Below are positions 25,561 to 37,174 of a DNA stretch of 64,000 nucleotides, piece after piece; the stretch's first letter is position 1; each line of letters begins with the position of its first letter. Made by a program: the position numbers and the translations under genes. Origin of the DNA: Blasia pusilla (taxonomy: Eukaryota > Marchantiophyta > Marchantiopsida > Blasiales); assembly GCA_050084515.1 (NCBI GenBank), contig CM114275.1, forward strand, positions 3,348,001 through 3,412,000, given 5' to 3'. Below the pieces are notes generated by a model. That model did not search any database and was not told the origin of the DNA. It was given only the letters and a program-made list of their open reading frames with translations.

Positions 25561-26803
25561 CTTGAGAGATGCAAAGCTTGTTGATCCAAATGGTGGTTGC
25601 TCTAAATATGTTTGGGTGTCAATTGATAATGAGAGTGTCACATGCGGAACACAAGACCATTGTTCAAGGAAGTAGATGTCTGAAATATGGAGGAAGGTCC
25701 ATCAAAATTGTGAAGAAATTTTTTGGTGGTATATGGTCCCTTTACCTTTTTAATGATTTTTCCCATGTGAAAGGCTTCTCATGCTCACTATCATCTCCAT
25801 TTCCAAGATGCATATCCACTTATTTCAAAATATCAATCATGTTCTCTAAATAAATCGAAAGGAGATTATGCAAAAGCTTGATAGGTAGAAACATCAAGAA
25901 GTTCTTCTCCCAATTTGCGGTAATCTTGCCCAATAAACACCCTATCTTTATGATCATGATTAGGTCAAGTTTTATGCAAGATCCCTCGCAATTTTCCTAA
26001 TCCTAGCATCATCCCATAATTGCTAGAAGATTCCTCATGTGATGTGCAAGGGAGAGGAGGTTGTCATATTCCATGAATGGTGGTGTAGGGTGAGCATGAT
26101 CCATCACAAGGATGTTTATCCCATATGACAATGAAGAAGATGGGACATTGTTATCCAACTCCATATTCCCAATTTTTTTATACTAGATGGAATAGTTGGT
26201 CTGGGTCATACCGCATAATCTAGATTGTCCTCTCTAACAACTTAACAAGTATAGTAACCTCATCTAATTTTGGTTACTTGTCGACTTCTATGGGCAAAGC
26301 CCTACAACATCGCTATTGTGGATGAACATACCCTTTTTGAGCTCCCTAATTTCAAACTTCAAAAATTAATTTTGACTATCTTCTTCTTGGATTTTATTTG
26401 ATTATAAGAATCAACCTATGAAAATGGGGTATTTTCTTATCCAATCATTTTCTTGTAATTTCCTACCTAGCCAAATCTCTTCATGCATGCTCTTGCCATT
26501 TGATCCTTATCCAAATTCTAGTCAAGTAATCCTAAAAATTAGGCTTCTCCATAACATTAATCGATATGTTTTGACTTAATAAGGGTGATATATTGATGTT
26601 CAAGAAAATTTTCAAAATAAAATGAGTATATATTTGTCTTATTCCCACCATCCCTTTGTGGGCATGCTAACCCTCCATGTTTCAACAAAGTGGACCTAGA
26701 AAGCCAACCATTCCAAATTTCCACTATGATGGCACTATCCATACATGGCATATAGAGGATACTCCACCCTCTTTCCAAAAATGCAAACCACATCGTGATG
26801 TAG
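25561..26803. other. Intergenic DNA flanking copy B
   Basis: No recognised gene. The last four bases of the flank (26,804-26,807, CAAC) are repeated immediately to the right of copy B at 52,957-52,960. Confidence 0.5.
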
Positions 26804-26807
26804 CAAC

Positions 26808-26942
26808 TGTCGTGCCCATACACATCGCTACACAACATACACCGTTGGTCACATCCACACCACACAACATCGATCTTCCCCACACACGGGTAGATCCACA
26901 CATGTACAGAACTCAACTCATACATATACGTGGAGATCATCC
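26808..26942 (-). repeat. Repeat B2, outermost 3' end of copy B
   Basis: These 135 bases match B1 (27,396-27,530) with roughly 10 percent differences and stand in the same orientation. On the minus strand it ends GGCACGACA, directly against the CAAC duplication. Its inner border abuts A2 directly. Confidence 0.85.
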
Positions 26943-27393
26943 AAAAAAAATAAAGAGTAGTAAAAATGGCACACCCGGCCTAAAACTCCACTCCTCAATC
27001 TTCATGGACATATCGAGCCTCGTCCACCCTAGTCCTATCTTACACACATACAAGAGAGGTGCTCCAATGGCCCAACATCAGAAAGATGGCTTGGGAATCC
27101 CATCTTCCTCCCTTATATAGGGTTGGGAAGATCCAAAAGGCTCTTCCCCTAAAAATAGCTATCCTCCTGGTAACATGCATGCACAGGTTACTAGGGGCGG
27201 GTGACCTGCTCAACAAGTCATCCAGCTGTGAAAGATCCCAGCAGAAAAGTTGTTAGAAACGACGTTCCTAACACAACGGACCTATCCTCAACCTCATCTG
27301 ACACCGCGGGACAAAGTTACACTCAAGACAGTCCGCTGGCTCCTATGCCCTATCCATGATAGATCTCCGCCTATCGGCTACTCAGATGTGACA
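26943..27393 (-). repeat. Terminal repeat A2 of copy B
   Basis: This is homologous over its length to 52,481-52,956, with a deletion of about 25 bases relative to that copy. It carries a TATA box candidate (CCCTATATAAGGG on the minus strand at about 27,110-27,122). The minus-strand start is TGTCACATCTGAG at 27,393. Confidence 0.85.
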
Positions 27394-27395
27394 AC

Positions 27396-27530
27396 TGTCG
27401 TGCGCATACACATCGCTACACAACATACATCGCTAGTCACATCCACGCCACACAACACCAATCTTCCCCACACACGAGAAGATCCACACATGTACAGAAC
27501 TCAACTCATACATATACATGGAGATCACCC
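27396..27530 (-). repeat. Repeat B1 of copy B
   Basis: The 135 bases lie inside the element, just before A2 in the reading direction, separated from it by two bases (27,394-27,395). The junction is GACA-GT-TGTC on the minus strand, nearly palindromic. Confidence 0.85.
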
Positions 27531-27609
27531 AACCACACCCGTAGCTGGTAGTTGGATCTCCCTAACTCCAGATAGAAAATGTCACATTTCCTTCACATGC
27601 CCTACTACC

Positions 27610-27822
27610 CTATACACATCTTGGACACATCCATTGTCCCGTGGGAACTACATCAAGAGGGGGGGTCAGACATGACATATGCCACCCTCGAGAACAACCA
27701 TCGCATACCAACATGGGGGCTGCACCCCTTGCAGGTACCACTGCCAAGCTCGGATCCACTGTCCCGTCCACGTTCAGAAGATGACATGGCACAAAATTGC
27801 GCGCATGATCCTTCCAAGCCAT
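27610..27822 (-). pseudogene. PHD finger remnant, copy B
   Basis: The frame shows KDHARNFVPCHLLNVDGTVD, then MLVCDGCSRGWHMSCLTPP and QWMCPRC. The segment carrying the first Cys-x2-Cys zinc pair, present in copies A and C, is deleted between VVPA and RGAAP. The remaining six ligands are kept. As a PHD finger it would lack one half of the first zinc site. Confidence 0.75.
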
Positions 27823-29052
27823 ACCATCCCGTTACTCCAACATGAGGACTCCGGTCGATAATACCTCGCACACATGTAGGATTGTGCGCCATGCACTGAC
27901 ATCTAGTGTTGTGGGTGCCGCGTGTTGTAAATACAGGTAATCTCCAAGATGAAACCTCATAATCCCTGGACGATAAACTCCTCCACAAATGGTTGTGTAC
28001 CTCAATGTATCTCTATGCTGAGCAATAACTTAGTTCTCAAAGGCCATAGGCATAACTGTGCAAAAAATCTCCGCCCTCTGAGAACACGCTTGTACCCACA
28101 CATCTGGATCATCTAGATCTAACACCTCTCCCAAAGAGCAAAAAGTACGGTGAAAATGACACCAAGGATGCCTGCCGACTAAAGCGATAACCCATAGCCA
28201 ACCATGGAAACTGTAGGTCCCACTCCCTCAACTCTCCCGTTGCAAGCCATACTTGTGCAATCCTCTCTTCACCGTCTGTACTACTCTCTCCGCCAACCCA
28301 TCCACCTTAGGATGATCTGTGGACGTGGTGCGGTGATCTATCAGCGCGTGATCACACAAGGCATGAAACTCTCCCATGAACTCGGAACCCTGGCCAGTCA
28401 CACCTCCATCGGTGCACCAAAGTGACTAAGCACATGATCTAGAAATGCATAAGTTGTTCCCTCACTCGCCTTGCCCGGGTGCCACCAACTCTATCCACTT
28501 GGAGAAATGCTCCACCATGACAAACACTTACTTGTGATGACGCCCCGTCAATGGCAAAGGTCCTGCCAAGTCTAAAATCCATTGATAACCTAAACCCATA
28601 ATCGACAAAGGATGTAACTACGGAGTGGGTGCATTGAAGGATGCTCGCACTCTATCACATACCATACATATGGCCACAAACTGATGTACCCTAGTATGCA
28701 TGCCGCACCACCAATACTGAACCTGGAGTAAGTTGTAAGTACGCTTTACTCCTAAATGCCCCAACTCCTCATGGGCATGTCGCACTACACGTGCTCGCTG
28801 GGAAGGATGAGGTACCACTTGTATCCTACCATCTCCCCATACCCGCAAAATGTAAGTCCCCTCCCACCTAAACCTCTTGGCTCTCTGTAGGATCCGATCG
28901 CGCTCCCTAGCACTCACTATGCTCGCTATGCCGCCAGTGCACAAGAAATCCACAACCTCCACATCATCATAGATATCACAACTACCTGTCGCCTCCTCAC
29001 TGACTTCTGGATCCAAAGACTCATCATCCCACCCTACCACTGGAGTCATCAC
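27823..29052 (-). pseudogene. Integrase, copy B (multiple stops)
   Basis: The frame 29,052-28,618 carries the pre-integrase segment and the HHCC zinc unit (HAHEELGHLGVKRTYNLLQ, then CMVC). Below 28,618 the core continues in broken frames: an equivalent of GPLPLTGRHH, VEHFSKWIELVA, a GQGSEFMGEF segment and HPKVDGLAERVVQTVKRGL. The C-terminal domain is recognisable to about 27,830. The core is closest to copies A and C and is not functional. Confidence 0.75.
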
Positions 29053-29189
29053 CTACGACTCACCCTAAACCATAGTCAACCAACAAAGATAGGCAAATGC
29101 ATGCCAACCGGGTACCATCTCCTCATCACTCTCTCCGTGCAATCGAGCTCCTGTGTCATCTCTCTAACTCGGACATGGGTTACGACTCA

Positions 29190-29640
29190 ACCCATCCGCA
29201 TCCTGGTTCAGCCTCGGGTTCAGCCAACCTGGCCTATGAACCTCCTCAAACTCATACTCCTATAATAATAGAGCCGATCTGGCAAGCTTTCCTATAAGCT
29301 TGTCAAACTCCATCAACCACCTCAACGGATGATGATCAATTATAAGTGTGAAAGAGTTGCCAAATAAATAGCACCTGAAATGTGCCACGACCCACACTAC
29401 AGCCAAGTACTCTCCCTTGTAGGAGCTGTATTTTTCCTCTGCAATGTTGTTGGATCGGCTCGCGTAAGCCACAATGAACTCCCTCTCCTCGTCATCCCTC
29501 TAAGTAAGCACTGCTCCTAGACCCAACATACTCCAATCTGTATGTAACTGGAATGAGCGACCCCTAACCGGTCTCTATAACATGGATGAGGACGTCAACC
29601 TATCCTGAAGCTCCTAAAATGCTTGCTCCTGATCCCCACA
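29190..29640 (-). pseudogene. RNase H domain, copy B
   Basis: The frame 29,472-29,260 shows YASRSNNIAEEKYSSYKGEY, LAVVWVVAHFRCYLFGN and DHHPLRWLME. A few stops lie upstream. The 29,222-29,297 end of this domain is duplicated at 30,106-30,170 beside the hairpin. Confidence 0.75.
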
Positions 29641-29933
29641 ACCAAACCCGATCAAGTCTCGTCAACAAGATCAAAGACTTTGTGATTGCACTAAAACCCT
29701 TGACATACCGTCGATAGAAGTTTGCCAGTCCAAGAAACGCTCAAACTCAACACACATCTATAGGTCATGGAATCTGTGCAATAGCCTCCACCTTCATTTG
29801 CTGAACACCTAACCCACTCGAGTATATGGTGTGTCCCAAGTACTCAATCTGCTCCTGAAAGAATTTGCACTTGTATGGATGTAACTGCAATCGCCGAAAC
29901 ACCTCCTCCACGTGTCGCTCCTGCTCTACATCA
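29640..29933 (-). pseudogene. Reverse transcriptase thumb remnant, copy B
   Basis: Recognisable pieces are CKFFQEQIEYLGH and GLGVQQMKVEAI in broken frames, matching the thumb and connection of copies A and C. The fingers and the catalytic palm (the YIDD region) are absent: the sequence jumps at 29,934 into a hairpin. Confidence 0.65.
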
Positions 29934-30116
29934 AGGCCAGGTTGGTTGAACCCTCGGGGGTCTCACTTCCACACAAATGCTCCATCACGATTACTGTTCT
30001 TCCACAAAACTTAATAAGTCTTCCGCGGGACGCAATTAAAAAACCCCTTACTTTTTCGCACGTGATGGGGCATTTGTGTGGAAGTGAGACCCCCGAGGGT
30101 TCAACCAACCTGGCCT
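29934..30116. repeat. Large hairpin replacing the reverse transcriptase core of copy B
   Basis: The arms 29,934-29,989 and 30,061-30,116 are reverse complements over 56 bases with one mismatch, around a 71-base spacer. The right arm runs into a duplicated fragment of the RNase H region (about 30,106-30,170 versus 29,222-29,297). The structure sits exactly where about 800 bases of reverse transcriptase are missing. Confidence 0.85.
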
Positions 30117-30169
30117 ATGAACGACCTCAAACTCATACTCCTGTAATAATAGAGCCGATCTCGCAAGCT

Positions 30170-31326
30170 TTCCTGTTCATCTGTTGTAGGCTCCTCCAAT
30201 GCTCGGGTCACCTCATCCCAAATCATGCATGGCCCTCCTTGACAAAAGGCATGGGATGCTGGAAATCTCACCAACTTAGGTAAGGTTTCCCTCAACTCCC
30301 CCACCTTATTGACCATCGCCAATGGTGGTCTATCATCCAGCGTCACCACTTGAGATCGACGCCCAAAATAGCATCCACTGTGAGATATGGTGCTCACTGG
30401 ACTCCATCGTATGCTTGACTTAGTACCTCTGATGGTATGAGGTTCGTCCACCACAGTCGTGGACGATGGGCACATGATCCAACTCTCGCTGCATCTAACA
30501 ACAAAGCAAATCCCAGCCAGGACCTCACCTGATACACACTCGTCATCACACGTGTACGAGTGTCTCCCAACAATGGCACGTTCTCCAAAATGTACGTTGG
30601 AGAATATGTCTGACTCTCTTGCAAGTGTCGTACTACTTGCAGCAACATCTCCCAAAATATCCCTGACCTTGGATACTGCAATCCAAACCCTCGGCTAGGT
30701 GATGAATGACCCTGACATGGCCATCCAGAAATCACCAAATGAATGGTGCCAACTCTATCCAGATCCTACGCCCCCACCAAAGAGATGTCGGCGGGTAGTG
30801 TATGTTGATATCCCCATACTGCAAATATCAGAAACAACTCATGATACCTCTGGACCAATCTCGCCACGTGACATAATGATACTCGCCGCGCGGTCTCATC
30901 TCTCTCCACATAAAGGTACAGATGCACCCGCATGCCCGCCTGCAATACCGCAACCAATCTTGTGCTAATCCCTCCGAAGAGATCTAACACCCTAACACCC
31001 TCCTCTGGACACTGCCACACAATGGGTGTGGTATCCAGTAGTGTCAAGGTCTCCACTCTATGAGCCTGATCGCCACCTGAATCTCGCTGCTCCGGGATAA
31101 AGGCATGACTCCACGCCTGCCTCACAAGGTTGTCGGCACTCCTCTGTAGCTCTTGAGTCATATCCCACAATGGTGAAGAGGTCTCGCCAACATGGGAAGA
31201 GACACCCGCCATGACCTGTCTCTCCATGGGACTATCCGCTACTGGGACATCCTCCGCATGTGCATTCCCTTCCAACAACTCTCCTGGCCAGCTAACACTA
31301 CTTATGAAAGCTGCCAACGTGGTCAT
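30170..31326 (-). pseudogene. DNA cytosine-5 methyltransferase-like domain, copy B (best-preserved N-terminal half)
   Basis: One frame runs 31,326-30,394 with a single TAG stop at about 30,766. A linker of about 100 residues (ending TPIVWQCPEEGV) precedes motif I VLDLFGGIST, which binds S-adenosylmethionine in this family. Then come VERDETARR, GAxDLDRVGTIHLVISGW, catalytic motif IV PCQGHS (30,712-30,720 encodes PCQ), SGIFWEML, motif VI YILENVPLLGD and the VIII/IX region LDAARVGSCAHRPRLWWTNL. Further pieces (PPLAMVNKVG, FVRFPASHAF-like, DEVTRALEEPTTDEQ) continue in another frame to 30,170, where motif X has been lost with the deletion. The linear motif order, and the AHR and DA-V features of VIII/IX, look most like DNMT3-type enzymes, although PCQ is more usual in DNMT1 and bacterial enzymes. 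Activity is not expected from this copy. Confidence 0.8.
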
Positions 31327-31431
31327 AGACTCATCTCATGATCCGCCACCTTGTCCCTCAAACTACACAGGTAACTGACTCATCCGCCCGTCACTTGACC
31401 GCCACCCTGGCCGATAAGCAACGGTCTCCTC

Positions 31432-32028
31432 CTAGAAGTCAAGGATGAATCCTAGAGGAGATAACACTGTACTCCCCACCAACATAGTGTACGACTCAGC
31501 TAGTGTCGTAATCGCACATGTGCGCACCATAGCACTATCTATTGCATGCTCTGGTTGGACTCTAAAAACTATCTCTTGTTGAGTCATAGACTGCGTGGGT
31601 GACACGCCCCCAATTGAGGTCTGTATCTGGAAGGGAAAAGGCTCAATGTCAGCCTTCCGTAACCCCAATGCTAAACATGCCGCCTTACCTAACATGAAGG
31701 GTTGCGCTCCCGAATCAAGTAGGACGCGTTGCGGATGGTATATTGTCCCCATCGGACTAACCAAGCAAAACAATTCAGCTCGGTTATCCAATAATACTAC
31801 TCCAGGTATCACCACTGCTCGCTCTATGGCCAGTCGAGCTGGCATATCTACCAACTTTGCCGCCGCCGCATGCCATGACTCTATGGGGAATGTCCCAAGC
31901 CCGTGCTCTGTGGGCAAGTCCACCACCTCCTCAACTACCTCTGAACAAGAGATAGTCACCTCTCCACGCTCACACAATGTGGTGGCCAGCCGGAACACCT
32001 GAGTTGGTCCAACTTCCAACGTCGCCAA
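31432..32028 (-). CDS. Retropepsin-like aspartic protease, copy B
   Basis: An open frame of 198 codons. It shows VFRLATTLCERGEVT, VVLLDNRAELFCLVSPMG, then the active-site region RVLLDSGAQPFMLGKAACLA (D-S-G triad intact), FPFQIQTSIGG, and YTMLVGSTVLSPLGFILDF near the end, corresponding to the second conserved region of retropepsins. A stop after ILDF separates it from the linker of the methyltransferase-like domain, where copy A has a Trp codon. The frame is part of a decayed polyprotein; its own start is arbitrary. Confidence 0.75.
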   Translation of the reverse strand: MATLEVGPTQVFRLATTLCERGEVTISCSEVVEEVVDLPTEHGLGTFPIESWHAAAAKLVDMPARLAIERAVVIPGVVLLDNRAELFCLVSPMGTIYHPQRVLLDSGAQPFMLGKAACLALGLRKADIEPFPFQIQTSIGGVSPTQSMTQQEIVFRVQPEHAIDSAMVRTCAITTLAESYTMLVGSTVLSPLGFILDF

Positions 32029-32244
32029 CTCTATGGCGGAAAATAGCTGAGTCTAGCTCACTCTAGTGGCCACCTCCAACACTATGGTCGACATTGATTC
32101 CACTCGAGCCGACATAGGAGTTATCACTCCAACTCCTTGTGACGTCGATGTACTTGCCTTACCTGTAGGCACCATTGGTCGTCGAGGCACCATTGATGGT
32201 GTGTGTTATGCCTCCGACAATGTGAATGACTGTGGAATCATGGC

Positions 32245-33638
32245 CTACCGCCCATCGGTCTCCTCCAGTGGGTCAATCTCAACTCCACCTCTCAATGGCG
32301 CAGTGCCTCTCGCAGCACCGTGAGCTACCAATACAGCATCCTCAACCTGAGCTGCACTACACATAAACTCCATACTAGGGAGATCCTTACCCGGGTCAGT
32401 ATAAGAGGTAGAAGTTGGAGCCACACTAGTTACTCGTGGATCCGTGCCTTCCTTGAGCTGCATCATGGTCATGGCAGCAATCCTCTGCTCCAACTGATCG
32501 ATGCATGAGAGAAGTGCCGGCTTTGGTGCTCTTGCTCCATCTCCTATGGTTGGTGGTCGTCCTCTACCACCACGTCTAGGAAGAACTCCCCGACCTCCTC
32601 TAGGACGACCGCCCCTAGGTCCTCGGCCTACCTCTGGACATGCCTTTCGATGAAGGTCAAAATTTCTATCCTTAGTGTGACCATATTTGTGGCAATAGTC
32701 ACACTGCTACTGTGGTGGGGCCATCCTCTATGGCTCTTGAGGGATCAAAGGCGCTCGTGGTCCTCTCCCATGCTTTGTGCAGTCTCTCTGCATATGGGCT
32801 TCTCCACACGCCCAACACGACAACATCGGTCCCTGCTCGGCAACATATGAAGGTACGGGTTGTTGCCTCATAGGCTCACGGTACCCGCCCTGCTCTCTAG
32901 GCACACTGGCTTGCTCCCGTGGTATTGGTGCTCATTGTGGCACCTGTGGGGTCACTGTCGCTCGTGGACCCGTTGACTCTCGAGAAAATCCAGCGGTCAC
33001 TACCTGCTCCTCACTCATGTTGAGCTCAATACACTTAGACAACTCGAAGACCACCTTCAATGTGGGCTTCGCTGTGTGAATTAGCACAACATCTTGGACT
33101 CTCCTCTGTAGTTCTCGGTCCAGAACCTTGTGCCAATACTGGACTGACTACGCCTCAGTCACTCCATACGTAGCAATGATCAGCCTCCTCATGCGCATGA
33201 ATGCCTCTCTCAGACTTTCATCCGATTGTCATTGAAAATCTTGTAGACTCTTCATCATGTCGGCGCATATGCCTTGGTACCTCTTCCCTGACTATCGAAA
33301 GAAATCCACTATGGGACTGAAGCTGGGTTGCCCTCTACCACCAGAGGTCTCTACCGCCACATCGCATGTCTTATTGCCCTCCTCTCCATCTAGTCTCCGG
33401 GCTGATGGTGTGGGTCTCTCTCCTCTCACAATCCCATCATATGCCTCGCGACCACTAGTAGACACATACCCTGGAGCCCAATACATCCTCCAAGCATCGA
33501 TCTCTACTAAATATAGTGATCAAAACTCCATGTAATCATCCATCGGAGGACCCTCCAAGTGTTGGAACAACCCTTCCACGCCATGAAAGGGTTGAACCAT
33601 GTCCGAGTCTGTATCTCATGGAAGTCGCACCACAAGTT
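32245..33638 (-). pseudogene. Gag, copy B (cut by chromovirus E)
   Basis: Pieces in reading order: HLEGPPMDDYMEF at about 33,555-33,520 (capsid-like core), KPTLKVVFELSKCIELNMS at about 33,070-33,010, a zinc-knuckle region near 32,830-32,650 (CWACGEAHMQRDC and CDYCHKYGHTKDR), an arginine-glycine-rich stretch near 32,640-32,550, and a C-terminal segment 32,493-32,245 without family resemblance. Many stops. The chromovirus entered at 33,643, within the N-terminal part of gag. Confidence 0.7.
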
Positions 33639-33643
33639 GAACT

Positions 33644-34677
33644 TGTTGCAACCCTCATAACCAAACAACACCAAATAGGTGCCAAGAAAAACATAAGAAC
33701 TCAAGTGGACTCACACTGCGATGTTCACGCTTTGGAGAGGCGTTTGGAAAGGTCTCTTGGAAAAGTCCAAGAGACTAAACGTAGAACAGAGTTATGCGTT
33801 TCATGCACATAGTGGTCGCAACCAAGAAACCTAGACCAAACACGAGCCAAGACTTGAGATGAGTTGAGTTTTGGAAGGTTGGTTGCCAAAGAGGTGAGAA
33901 CCAATTTTCGAACACGACTAGCGTTTGGGAAATTTGATTGTGTTTTGGACCATAACGTTTAGCCCTAAGATAAATTTAAGACAAATAAGGGCGCATTAGA
34001 AAGCTTATCTTGAGATTCCTCCAATGCATTAAAGATCTCAGAAAATGCATAAGTACATACTGAGATATTGGCCAAAAATGACTATGAGAGCAATATATCG
34101 GGGCGAGGGCCAATTGGAGAGGCCCGGGTGTCTGTCCCTAAATGTAGAGAAACCCGGAGATCCCCACAAGTACTAGTAAAGGAGGATTCTCTCCAAGATG
34201 TCTTGCAACACGAATCCCCACTTTGAGCACCAAACGGCGTCTTAGAGGCACGGGATGGAATGGGAGTTTGGCGTTGGAACTCGAAACCCAAACGTGATCC
34301 AAGGGAGTGGACTTTGTTCACCACGCTTGGATTCCGACATGAGATTCACTTTGTGTGAGTCTTGGTTAGGGACTCATTGGATGTCGATCGGACAGTTGGA
34401 ACTGCCACGTGCGAAACACTGTTTGAGGTTCTTGAACCGACTAGAAAGTCTGTCCCAAGTCTTTCGAGACTTGCCCGTGTTGTAAACCACGAAACAAGGA
34501 AGGTTGAGCTTGATGAGAGACCGAGATGAGAACTCGGAAAGTTAGCCCATTGATTGATCCAAGACTCAACTAACTAGAGTGCGTGTTTGGATGCAGATCA
34601 GCGTTGAGAGCGTGACCTACTGAATGCATGCTTCCGCAACAACAAGATTAACGGTCAAGGAGAGTAGGCGCACGACA
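33644..34677 (+). repeat. 5' LTR of chromovirus E
   Basis: 1,034 bases, TG...CA ends, homologous to 40,057-41,083 with scattered differences, many of them transitions. It is also homologous to the solo LTR at 59,228-60,258. Confidence 0.93.
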
Positions 34678-34679
34678 TG

Positions 34680-34690
34680 TGGTATCAGAG
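34680..34690 (+). promoter_or_regulatory. Primer binding site of chromovirus E (initiator tRNA-Met)
   Basis: TGGTATCAGAG starts two bases after the 5' LTR and matches the complement of the 3' end of plant initiator tRNA-Met used by many plant LTR elements. Confidence 0.88.
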
Positions 34691-34789
34691 AAAATCCTTG
34701 ATGAGCGTGAACTTGGGGTCGTAGAAGATGTAGACGTTTGAGAAGAACTCAAGGTAGCTGGAAGACCGCAACGCTCGAGGAGGACCGCA

Positions 34790-35857
34790 AGAGATGAGGA
34801 GGAGATTTGAGAAAGCGAGGACTTGCAAATGGCGACCAAGGGCAAAGAACCAAGGAAACTGTGAGTCAAAGAAAAAAAGCCGAGAGACGAATCAATTACG
34901 GATGGTGAGCCAGAGGTGGAGATTCCGACTCCCAAAGTGCCAAGTCCGAGACATGAGGATGTTCCAAACAAAAATCTTGCCGCGGGGCAACCCAAACTCA
35001 AACAACCCGGCCTTTTATATCCAAATGATGGGTTTGATGAAGGTGATGGCGGACGAGATGGCCAAATAGAGCAAGGTGATAATAGAACTCAAGTCAAATG
35101 GAGCCTCTAGTTCCCGCAAGAAGCTTTGTAAGACAAATTTTCCAACTTCATTCACAAGAATGGGGCGTTCTCGGAAAGTGAGCGAGTTTCTAACGGAACT
35201 CAAACTTTATTTCAAAGGGCAAAAAAGGCAGATGAGCAAGACAATGTGACTGTAGCGGTCACATTTCTAAAGGATCACGCTCTCCACTGGTGGACGGCTC
35301 ACCGTCAAGAACATCTGGGCCATGGAAGAACGTTGAGTTGGGAAGATTTCAAGGAGTTGATTGGTAACCGATTCACTCCAAAATATTAGGAGTATCGCGA
35401 TGGCATAGAGTTTGTGAGGTTGCGCCAAAGCGGATCCCTTAGCACTTATGTGCAAGAGTTCAGTGCACTCATGAGCTCACTTTCCATGGATGAGTTTACA
35501 AAGAAGGTGATCTTCTTAAGTGGACTCAAACCGAGCGCCGAAAAGGCCCTCTTTCGTATGCCTCACATTCCATAGACGTGTGCGGAACTTCTGAGGCTAG
35601 CGGAGCAGATAGGGGACGATGAAGTCCAAAACCAAAAACCCTTTGAGCCAATTTTTTTTTCTAAGTTACCAAAAAACAAAGGGACATCCAAGAGGGTTTG
35701 GAATGGGAGTGAGCGCGACCACAAAGGGTCTCTTGGCCCAGCAGCAAAACGAGTGGAACTCAATGCAAAGCCAAGAGGGCCGTCGTTCATGAAATCAACA
35801 AACGCCAAAGTGATTTGCTACAATTGTGGCTAACCCGGGCATATGGCTTAGGCATGT
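34790..35857 (+). pseudogene. Gag, chromovirus E
   Basis: Broken frames. A retro-gag-like core can be read around 35,200-35,560 (HWWTAHRQEHL-like, TYVQEFSALMSSLSMDE). The zinc knuckle near 35,817-35,862 reads C-Y-N-C-G-stop-P-G-H-M-A-stop-A-C, a CCHC box with two stops inside it. Confidence 0.65.
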
Positions 35858-36169
35858 GTGAGGCCCAAGGTTAGTAAACCGAGTATGATTGCGTTTGCTG
35901 CTAAGCGCTTATCGGCGGGAGATCTAGATACATCTCTCCAAGTCACCAAGAGAACGCCTAATTTGGTTTACCTAGGATCCAAGATTGCTAAGCGCGATGT
36001 GATGTTGCTCATTGACACAAGTGCTTCGCATTCATTCTTGAGCCCGAGAATCGTGAAGACGTTGGGATTTCAAACCACTAAGGCAGATGAACCCATTAGG
36101 GTAGGATTCACGGGAGGCAAGTCCCACCAAACCTCAGATCTGGTTTTAGGGGTAGTTGTGGGATGCTGA
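35858..36169 (+). pseudogene. Aspartic protease, chromovirus E
   Basis: An open frame with LVYLGSKIAKRDVMLLIDTS followed by ASHSFLSPRIVKTLGF. The active site is DTSASHSFL where DSGATHSFI-like motifs are usual. The frame ends at a TGA at 36,167 and continues in frame into the next open reading frame. Confidence 0.75.
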
Positions 36170-36178
36170 GTATTTGAG

Positions 36179-37174
36179 TTGAAGGAGAATTTCACAGTTT
36201 GCGACATGGACGGAATCGATGGAGTCTTGGGGAACACGTTCTTGGATGTGTATGAGGTGGAACTAAGGCAAAGACCTTTGAGGTTGAGCGTCTTGGTTAA
36301 CGGCAAACGGACGGATGTCAGATTGGTTTGTGAGGTTCCTAGAAAGACGGAGTTGGTGAACGCCATCACGAGGACGAGTTTGGCCAAGTTAGATGAAGGA
36401 TTCCTTTGCTTGATGAGACAAGTAGAGGATGATGTAAGGGCAAGACGTAGAGATCATAACTCAGCTTCAAGGGAAATCCCTGAAACACTCAAGAGAGTTG
36501 TGAAAGAATTTGGAGATGTGTTGACTAAGGAGCTTCCGACTAAGTTACCACCACATATGGCGGTTGATCATAAGATAGAGGTGATACCTGGATCTCAACC
36601 ACCTTCAAAGGCACCATATAGGTTGAATCAAGAAGAACTTGTTGAGTTGAAGAAACAGTTGGGTGAACTCCTAGAGAGGGGTTACATCCGAACTAGCAAG
36701 TCACCTAATGGAGCGCCCGTTCTCTTTGTGAAGAAGAAGGATGGGAAATTGAGACTCCGCATTGATTACCAAGCGCTGAATAAAGTGACGGTAAGGAAAA
36801 ACTATCCTCTCCCAAGGATGGATGACCTCTTTGATTGGTTTTCAGGTGCCAAGTATTTCAGCCGGATTGACCTGAAATCGAGATATTATCAGATTTGGAT
36901 TGCCAAAGCGGATGTAGAGAAGACTGCGTGTAGAACGAGATACAATTCGTTCGAGTTTGTGGTAATGCCTTTCGGTCTTTGTAATGCACCTCCAACGTTC
37001 ACCACGTTGATGAACTCCATCTTTCATAAGGAGACGGATGAGTTTGTGATCATCTACATAGAGGACATACTCATCTATTTGAAAACACTAGAGGAGCATG
37101 CTCGACATTTGAAGACGGTGTTTGAAAAACTCAAGGCGAACAAGCTGTATGCGGATGCGGATAAGAGAGTTTGA
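36179..37174 (+). pseudogene. Reverse transcriptase, chromovirus E (frameshifted near 37,120-37,174)
   Basis: The 331-codon frame has the protease-RT linker, HKIEVIPGSQPPSKAPYRLN, GYIRTSKSPNGAPVLFVKKK, LRIDYQALNKVTVRKNYPLP, FSRIDLKSRYYQIWI, FVVMPFGLCNAPPTFTTLMN and the catalytic segment VIIYIEDILIY. The usual YIDD is YIED here, as in copy D. Near 37,120-37,174 the reading shifts to the frame 37,122-38,090. The sequence is otherwise near complete for the fingers, palm and thumb. Confidence 0.88.
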
